This document shows, piece by piece, positions 57,771 to 64,000 of a stretch of DNA of 64,000 nt. The stretch is taken from the NCBI GenBank assembly GCA_014529385.2, contig CM043954.1, forward strand, positions 100,079,747-100,143,746, given 5' to 3'. Below the pieces are notes generated by a model, which was not told the DNA's origin, searched no databases, and saw only the letters and a list, made by a program, of their open reading frames with translations. Position 1 is the stretch's first letter; every line of letters begins with the position of its first letter. A program made the position numbers and the translations under genes. This DNA comes from Adiantum capillus-veneris. Its lineage: Eukaryota; Streptophyta; Polypodiopsida; Polypodiales; Pteridaceae.

Positions 57771-57890
57771 GGATTCTTCCATTGCACAATAGCCTCCTAT
57801 GCTGAGACTATTGTGCATAGTCTTGGTGTAGAGCCCACCACGTTTGTTTTGCACCTCTGTCTCTCATTGGATTCTTCCATGTTGCCAATT
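57695..57890. repeat. 98-bp tandem duplication
   Basis: Units beginning CCTCCTATG at 57695 and 57793, both containing AGTCTTGGTGTAGAGCCCAC and ATTCTTCCAT. The homologous place in the left LTR (50000-50050) has one unit only. Confidence 0.9.
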
Positions 57891-58830
57891 TATGGTCAAA
57901 TGTTGTTAGTTCTTCCAGCTCATCCATGCATTTTGAGATTGAGGGGGGAATTTTTAGCAATACGAAAAGCAGGTCAGGTCTCTTGTTACATGCACCATAA
58001 GATCTAGTAGTTGGCAGATGTCTAGCTAACAATATTGGCTGCATGAAGCTTTCAAGGCTTTATATACACGTAAAGGCTCGACTTTAATGAAATAAATTTT
58101 TATTGTGTATGAGTCCCTTTGCCCCCCTCTCTCTTGATTTTTTTTCTCCTGCTCCTAGTGCTTCATCCCTCCTCCCTCTATGTTACGTGGTTAAATGAAA
58201 ACCTACTTGAAAATTGATGTTTGTCTAATGAATGGATCTTCATCATCTTCCGTAGAGTATCAAGCATATAATGTATTGATCCAAAACTTTTTTGGAGGCG
58301 TCATGGCTGATTCCTCATAGATTGGAAAACATTGCAAATTTTTGCAAACTACTCGTAACTTTTTTGTGAAACATTTGTATTTAGAAAAAGTGGACAAGTT
58401 AGAATTGAAGTCTTGATAGTGGATGGCTCATAGTCCTCAAACCCTTGTTTGAGACGATTTGGCTTGATTGAGCTATGCCACCTTTAAGATGTCTCATAGC
58501 CTTTGCATGAACCTTTTTGCTCTCCTTATGTGCAAGGGTTAGCTCACATGGCCACGTTGGAGTGCATGCATGCCAACTCTTGAGCTTCTATTGAAGCCCC
58601 AAGAGACTTCTTCCAAGCGTCACCTCTTTTTGTCTTTTCACTTGCTTTCAAACACTTGAAAGTCCCTCATAGCCTTATGTATACCATCAACTTGTATAGG
58701 GGGTATGAGAAACACCCCCAGGTGGCCCTAAATCCTTTTGGGCTCCACAACTTAACCAATAATGTGAAATAGTTGAGCTTTCCCATGGTGGAAATGTAGA
58801 CTTCAAAAGAGCAATGAGCTAAGTTGCATT
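57891..58830. other. Spacer, nothing recognised
   Basis: Non-coding sequence between the inverted LTR and hAT-2. Short frames on both strands show no motif. Confidence 0.5.
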
Positions 58831-58831
58831 A

Positions 58832-59030
58832 TTCGTTATTCGGGAGACGTATAATACGCGAATAATGGGCGTATTATTCGTTTATCTAAATTATACGGCC
58901 GTATTATACGGTGCCACATCAGCATAAACGGCCAATCGTATAACTTCTTGATTTTTCGATCGAAAAACTTTTCGATCGAAATTATTTTCGAACGAAAGTA
59001 TTTTCGATCAAAAATTATAACGATCGAATA
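58832..59030. repeat. Palindrome-rich region before hAT-2 (probable subterminal region)
   Basis: First part (58832-58915): CGTATAATACGCG, CGAATAAT-GGGCGT-ATTATTCG (8-bp arms) and ATACGGCCGTAT (perfect 12-bp palindrome). Second part (58952-59027): TTTTTCGATCGAAAAA (perfect 16-bp palindrome), TTTCGATCGAAA, TTTTCGAACGAAA, TTTTCGATCAAAA and AACGATC, at 16-20 bp spacing. They lie just upstream of a TATA box. By analogy with other hAT elements these may be transposase or repressor binding sites. Confidence 0.75.
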
Positions 59031-59036
59031 TGTTAG

Positions 59037-59044
59037 TATATATA
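59037..59044 (+). promoter_or_regulatory. Candidate TATA box of hAT-2
   Basis: TATATATA directly after the palindrome cluster, about 1 kb before the hAT-2 start codon. Confidence 0.6.
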
Positions 59045-59093
59045 GCAACACGCGAAAGGCCTCATACCAGCTTTCAAAGTCAGTGTTTTTCAT

Positions 59094-59850
59094 GTGAGTA
59101 CTCTCACCAGACGATCAAAAAATGTAATTTGTAAAAAAATAAAACAATTTGAATTCAATAAAAATTAAAATTCAATAGAATTTTAAGTTTTGTGATTCAA
59201 ATATATGAATTTGTTTTGAAAAACTTAGTAAATAGTTGAAAGTTTGTATTTTGTGAAGAGTTTAATCTCTCACCTGATACAAACTGTAATTATAAGAATC
59301 ACTTGTCAATGTGTTCAATTAATTGACACTTGAAAGTGACTAATAAAAAAAAAGTAAGATATTATCGTTGTGTGTAGAGTGTACTCTCACATGAGATAAT
59401 TAGTTGAAAAATATAATTACATAAAAATTAATTTTATGTAATTTAAAGTTCGATTTTGATGTGTAGAGATTTTCTCTCACTTCAAAATGAATATAATGAA
59501 ACAAAATTATATTTTTACGTTTTGTGTAGAGCTATTCACACTGCTATGCTCTCACTAGAGTAAAAATTTAAGAAAAACATGTCCAAAAATAATGATATTC
59601 TCTTATCTTTATTTGGACTGCAAAATCTACCGTAGTCTGTGAGAGCATACATATGCTCGCATTGTAGATAGATAATCGCTTTAAAATCTATGGTAAAGTG
59701 TAAGAACTTTTTGTTCGCACTTTACTTAGATACGATAATTATCAAGTATTGTAAGTGATTATTGTTTTGACATTTAAAAATGTCACTTATAGCTCTTGTA
59801 TGTATAGTAATTTATAATGATAATCATTTTAATACTTGATTTAATTGTAA
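59094..59850. repeat. Array of about 11 stem-loops upstream of hAT-2 transposase
   Basis: Seven share a core of the form GTG(T/A)(A)GAG...CTCTCAC (59094, 59253, 59372, 59461, 59524, and degenerate at 59640 and 59698), several enclosed by a different outer stem: AGTTTGTAT/ATACAAACT (59241-59285), ATTATC/GATAAT (59361-59400), ATTTTGA/TCAAAAT (59453-59488), TTTTTAC/GTAAAAA (59512-59566), ATCTAC/GTAGAT (59625-59669) and GTAAAGTG/CACTTTAC (59693-59725). Others are 59299-59339, 59415-59443 (12-bp arms), 59581-59618, 59768-59785 and 59741-59840 (10-bp arms). The region is non-coding. Confidence 0.85.
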
Positions 59851-60085
59851 TTATTGATTATCGTAATGTGTTAAAGATACAAGCTTGCACTTTAGATAAA
59901 TCGATGCAATTTATATGTAATCCAATGGTATTGTTTTTTATTATTGTATTTTTGTTCAATCATTGTTTTTAATTATTTTAATTTTGTTCAATCATTGTTA
60001 GTTAAATTAATTTAATGTTTTAATTGATTTTGATATGAAAATGATCATTGTCTTTGTTTTTACTAGCAAACTATTTTTGTGCATC

Positions 60086-62182
60086 ATGGTGAAAGGACAA
60101 GAGTGGAGTTATGTGCATGAGTTGAAAGCTGGGAGAAATACATCTCGACTTAAATGTAAATCTTGTGGCCACGAGTTCATTGGTAATGCAACCAGAATTA
60201 AAGAGCATTTGTTTAAAGTCCCTGACAATGTTGAAAAGTGCGGGGCACCACCAGAATATATTCATGAAAAATTTGCCATGTATTCTCGCAAAGTAAAGTT
60301 GATTCTTGCAGCTAAACATAAAGGTGATGTTTCTAAAGATATTCATGTGAATATTGAACCATTTGTATGCAATGAGGCAACAGAAGAGGTGTGTACCACT
60401 CAAGTAAATGATCAAAGTTCTCAATTGAGCCCTCTTCATGGACATGCTTCTACATCAGGAGGAGTTCCTAGCACAAGTAAATCCGCCAGAGCGTCATCCA
60501 ATGGACAGACAATGCCTGAAGCATTAGGTTAAAAATGGTTGCTTGAGTTGCATTTAAAATGGACACTAGCATTTGTTGCGTGTGGCATATCGTTCAATGT
60601 TATGCGCAATCCAATATTTCAAGATGCTTTGATGAGTACAGCCAAAAAAGGATTTGTGCTTCCTGACTATAACAAGATGCGAACTGAATATCTTGATCAA
60701 GTCAAAGACAATACTGAAGCCATTATCAAACGCACAATCCTAGAGTTTGTTCCAGCATATGGATGCACCATAGCATTGGATGGATGGACTAATTGTCAAA
60801 AAAAACCTTTAATCAATGTAATGCTTATTAACCCTAGAGGGGCTATGTTTGTGGAAGCAATTGACATCTCATTGAAAGAGAAGACTATCACCTACCTAGC
60901 AGGGATGTATGAGCGTGCAATTGCAAAGGTAGGTGGACCAAAGAATGTGACTGCTATTGTCACAGATAATGCGGCCAACTACAAAGGAGCAGGAAGAGCT
61001 ATTCAAGTCAAGTATCCGGAGATTTCTTGGGTACCATGTGCAGCTCACACTTTAAATTTGCTTTTAAAAGATATTGGTAAAATGGCATGTGTGAAGCAAA
61101 CTTTATTGGATGCAAATCATGTGGTGAAATTCATTAGAGAGCATCAATTTTCGTATGCTCTTTTTCGAACCATGTCACCAAATAAAGCTCTGCAAATATT
61201 TTGCGCAACAAGGTTTGCTACGGCATACTATGTTCTTGCTGCTGTGCAAGAGTTGAAGCCTGCATTGATGGAAACCTTAGCAAAAAGAAGATGGGATGGA
61301 TGGCTCAGCAAGTATCCAAGTTATCAGGAAGCAGCTGGTCAATGTGCACAAATAGTAAACTCGCCAGTCTTTTGGCGTAATGTAGAAAGAATAGTAACTG
61401 TGTCTAAGCCATTTGTAGATCTTTTGAGAGCAGTTGACACAGATTCTTTTATTTTTGGTCGGGTCTACTGGTATATGTGAGAGGCTATACGCAAGCTAAG
61501 AGAAAATGTCAGTTTTGGTGCAAAGGATAAATCTACCATGATTACAATTGTTAACAAGCGTTGGGTGCAATTGCATAGGCCATTGCATGGTGCGGATTTT
61601 GTATTGGATCCTAAGTTTCAAATGCATCAGCAATATGCCAACAAATAAGTTATGTCCGACTTCAAAACAGTGTGCTCCCAACTCTTAGGGCACGAAGATG
61701 GAAAAACAGTTTTTCATCAGCGAGTAGATTATGCCAACAGAACTGGTATGTTTCACGATCCGTGGCATATAGATGCCATTGGCAAAACAAGTGCATCTTT
61801 ATGGTGGAAGGAGTATGGTGGAGAGAAAGTGGAGTTGCAACACATTGCAGTTAGAGTTTTATCAGTAGCTGCATCAAGTGGAAGTTGTGAACAAAATTGG
61901 TCAGCATTCGACTTTGTGCACACGAAAAAGCGAAACAGACTTCATACTAAACGGGCTGCTGATTTGGTGTATGCTTTTTGCAATATGAGACTTATTTATA
62001 AGCCTCAAAACATTGCAACTAGAGCCGCTCAAAAGCAATATGGAGTCTTCCAAACGCATGAAGCTATTTCTGCAGAAGTTGATGATGAAGATGATATGGA
62101 ATGGAAGATAGTTTTAGAATGCTCAGATATGGACGAAGTAGATGATATGGTTGCAGTTTTTGAAGATGGAGATGATTTGTGA
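60086..62182 (+). pseudogene. hAT-2 transposase, complete frame with three in-frame stops
   Basis: A single frame of about 698 codons encodes a whole hAT transposase. In order: BED-type finger (SRLKCKSCGHEF, KEHLF, then EKCG), a Ser-rich linker, the DUF659/RNase H-like core (GCTIALDGWTNC, AIVTDNAANYKGAGR, SWVPCAAHTLNLLL), PVFWRNVERIVTVSKPFVDL, RPLHGADFVLDPKF, ASLWWKEYGG and the dimerisation domain (LSVAASSGSCEQNWSAF, HTKKRNRLHTKRAADLVY), ending in an acidic tail. The catalytic aspartates (LDGW, TDNA) are present. Stops are TAA at 60530, TGA at 61478 and TAA at 61646; no frameshift was found. Start ATG 60086 (MVKGQEW) is preferred; an in-frame ATG lies at 60035. Cut-and-paste transposition is the family role; this copy cannot make the full protein. 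Confidence 0.92.
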
Positions 62183-62496
62183 GAGTACCATTGTAATGCT
62201 TAACAAGTTTTTGCATATGATGAAAGAAAGTGGTATCTCGTTGTCGTTCACATCAAAACCTCTCTTTCTCTCTCTCATACGCACATATTTACTCACACAC
62301 AAATATAAATTGCCGATAATATCTTGTCGAATAACAATTACATAAAGTCGATGTAGGTTTGAAATTACAACAAGGTTCTGGGAAATTACTCAATCGAAAA
62401 GAGTTTGATATAATTTTGAGATTACAAAAAGCTTGTGAGTGACTTATGAGTTTGATAGATTTGCTATAAGCTGGTCTATGGTAAAATCTGTAATTC
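62183..62496. other. hAT-2 3' flank, no clear terminal repeat
   Basis: AT-rich. GTCGAATAACAATTA at about 62324 weakly resembles the inverse of the left-hand CGTTATTCG text (58836), so it could be a decayed right end; not convincing. Confidence 0.3.
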
Positions 62497-63204
62497 CTAG
62501 CTCAGGGGATAATTGAGCACCATATTTATGTGAAGTGGTAGTATCATCTCGAAAAGTCCATACAATGATTCATATCGTTGAAGCTTTGCTTGTGCATCAC
62601 TTAACTCTATTTCAAGCTCAAGAATACGGCCACGAAGCATGTCCGGTGTTTCTCCTTGGCTGGCAAGGTCTTGTCCTTGGCTGGCTAATTCAGTCAGTGT
62701 TTATGACTCTTCAGGAAGTAAAACAATAGGACGCTTGCGAAGAGGCATTGGATTATTTGCATTGCGTGCTGCCACCTTTTCTGCAATGCGTTCACGTCCA
62801 ATGCCAGTGGTGCCTAGACAATCTGACCAATCCACTCTCTTCAGCAAAACATATCGAACATAGCATTGTTGGATAAAGTAAATTAATACTTGGTTGTTGT
62901 TTGGTAGGCATCTCTCTTGTGGTATAAACCTTTGCAACAATACACGTGCCAGTCCTTTATGTTGAAAATCAGAGAGCTTTAACGGAGCTGTATCTTTTGC
63001 ATTGCCACTTATTTGAAATAGTTGATGGCGTACAAAGTGATTAGGGAAAAGCTTTTTGCACTCTTTAAGGGTTAATGGTTCTCCCTGCAGCTCAGATTCA
63101 TTTTCTTCAATGTTCGCAATAGTAGAAAGATCTGCTTGTCCACATCTAACTTGTTCTTATTTAAAAATTGTCTGAGCTTCAGCATGGTTGAGTTCTTCTT
63201 CCAT
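62497..63204 (-). pseudogene. Unidentified coiled-coil protein fragment
   Basis: One minus-strand frame runs from an ATG at 63204 (preceded by ATATGCAG, a possible acceptor) to a TAG at 62497, broken by TAA at 63157 and TAA at 62701. It reads NHAEAQTIFK, stop, EQVRCGQADLSTIANIEENE, LKECKKLFPNHFVRHQLFQI, HKGLARVLLQRFIPQERCLP, VLIYFIQQCYVRYVLLKRVD, WSDCLGTTGIGRERIAEKV and, after the second stop, a small LASQGQDLASQGE repeat and RILELEIELSDAQAKLQRYE, a short coiled coil. The family is unknown. Text on both sides of each stop looks equally protein-like, so the stops are probably mutations. It lies next to the kinase-like fragment on the same strand. Confidence 0.45.
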
Positions 63205-63371
63205 ATCTGCATATTAGGTGAACATGTCATTACTTTTAAATACCCATTCAATTAATTTGACATTGGACAGTATATCAAATGACAAACATAGATATTTTGT
63301 TCAATTAAACATACAATTAAATCTGACACCAAAAGTAAAACAATGATGAAATCATGAGACTTGTGTTTTCA

Positions 63372-64000
63372 TTAATCATCAGCTGGTCGTAAGCCAGATG
63401 TCATTACAATGTTGTACCACACTCTATGGGCACCATTTAAACATAAGGAGAGGTCAAAAGCGTTAGGCCGGGTTTTGGGGTTTAGGCGCTTGCCGGTTTC
63501 AAGATGAGCAAGTACATTACTCAAAAAATGTCTCTTGCTTTGTTCTTGGGGCTCTGGTAAGCACTTCAAAATGCGTTTACATGTTTGACACATGGAATAA
63601 ATATCCATAGCTTTGGTCCAGGAGGGAGGATTACTAGATATACATTCGGGGGCTACCCATGGATAATCTCTTTCATATTGTTTTCTAGTTTCTATCTGTA
63701 TATCACGTAGAGGAGGAAAACCGGCTGTGGTATTTGTTTTGGTGCATGAACCCCAATCCACAATGCCTGCATAAACACCTTTTTCGCCAAAATGCAGCAT
63801 CATATTCCAAGAGTGTAGATCATTGTGGAGGTAGTTATCCGAATGTATATACTTTAGAGTTTGGAGGAGAGCATTGATGATCTGCAAAATATTCTCCTAG
63901 AATAGATCTACTATTCCTACAGTGAGTACATAATCGCGGATGACAGGTTGAATGCCATCTGCAGTGCATTCTTTGATCCATTGCTCCACATGGCTGCCAT
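63372..64000 (-). pseudogene. Protein kinase-like fragment (C-lobe), runs off the window
   Basis: The minus-strand frame reads GIQPVIRDYVLTVGIVDLF, a TAG at 63897-63899, then ENILQIINALLQTLKYIHSD, NYLHNDLHSWNMML (catalytic loop of the form HxDLHxxN), YAGIVDWGSCTKTN (metal-binding triplet D-W-G instead of D-F-G) and YPWVAPECISSNPPSW (activation-loop APE motif), followed by a helical region to the TAA at 63372. This is the C-terminal lobe of a eukaryotic protein kinase-like fold; the N-lobe, with the ATP-binding Lys, would lie to the right of the window. HNDLH in place of HRDLK points away from ordinary receptor kinases. The single stop suggests a pseudogene. Confidence 0.7.

Noticed and set aside
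57808-58044. Minus-strand 78-codon frame
   Set aside because: It overlaps the inverted LTR end and its 98-bp duplication and shows no domain.
62324-62345. Right terminal inverted repeat of hAT-2
   Set aside because: The match GTCGAATAAC to the left CGTTATTCG text is short and no 8-bp target duplication could be paired, so the border is left open.

Overview
The window is plant nuclear DNA made almost wholly of transposable elements. Plant-type CACTA (En/Spm), hAT with BED finger, Ty1/copia, Ty3/gypsy and LINE sequences are all present, introns have GT..AG borders with pyrimidine-rich tails, retroelement primer sites are the plant types, and there are long CT, GT and GA tracts. The density and depth of nesting suggest a large, repeat-rich land-plant genome, perhaps a fern or other non-seed plant. 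That last point is a guess. No intact ordinary host gene was found; the host-like items are fragments.

Layout. 1-1600 holds the gag and protease remnant of a Ty3/gypsy element (minus strand), and 3041-3340 a small RING-like ORF. From 3757 to about 38470 there is a nested stack. The oldest layer is a minus-strand hAT element (hAT-1) whose two halves lie at 3757-4464 and 35434-38470. It was split by a 31-kb CACTA element (CACTA-1, 4465-35430, target duplication TCC). CACTA-1 was itself hit three times: by a copia-like gag-protease element (copia-1, 10194-13783, duplication CAATG), by a gypsy-like element (gypsy-1, 13820-24572, duplication GTGAT), and by a second CACTA element (CACTA-2, 27014-34958, duplication TCT). 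The two retroelements landed 26 bp apart in one conserved exon of the CACTA-1 transposase gene.

Right of the stack are compound microsatellites, a full-length but mutated Ty1/copia element (copia-2, 39678-44808, duplication AGCAC) that landed in the end of a third CACTA fragment, a decayed LINE (45361-49514), and a rearranged Ty3/gypsy element with two RNase H domains (gypsy-2, 49980-56090) next to an inverted second copy of its LTR (56444-57770). A second hAT element (hAT-2) follows. Its transposase frame (60086-62182) is interrupted only by three in-frame stop codons, and it is preceded by a TATA box, a cluster of TTTCGATCGAAA palindromes and about 11 stem-loops. The window ends in a coiled-coil pseudogene and a kinase-like fragment on the minus strand.

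Most worth a second look: gypsy-1, which has integrase (with two zinc-binding modules) upstream of protease, a second 1120-codon frame, and no recognisable reverse transcriptase; the stem-loop array upstream of the hAT-2 transposase; and a captured heavy-metal-associated isoprenylated-protein (HIPP-type) fragment inside CACTA-2. All family assignments rest on reading motifs by eye; no database search was run.
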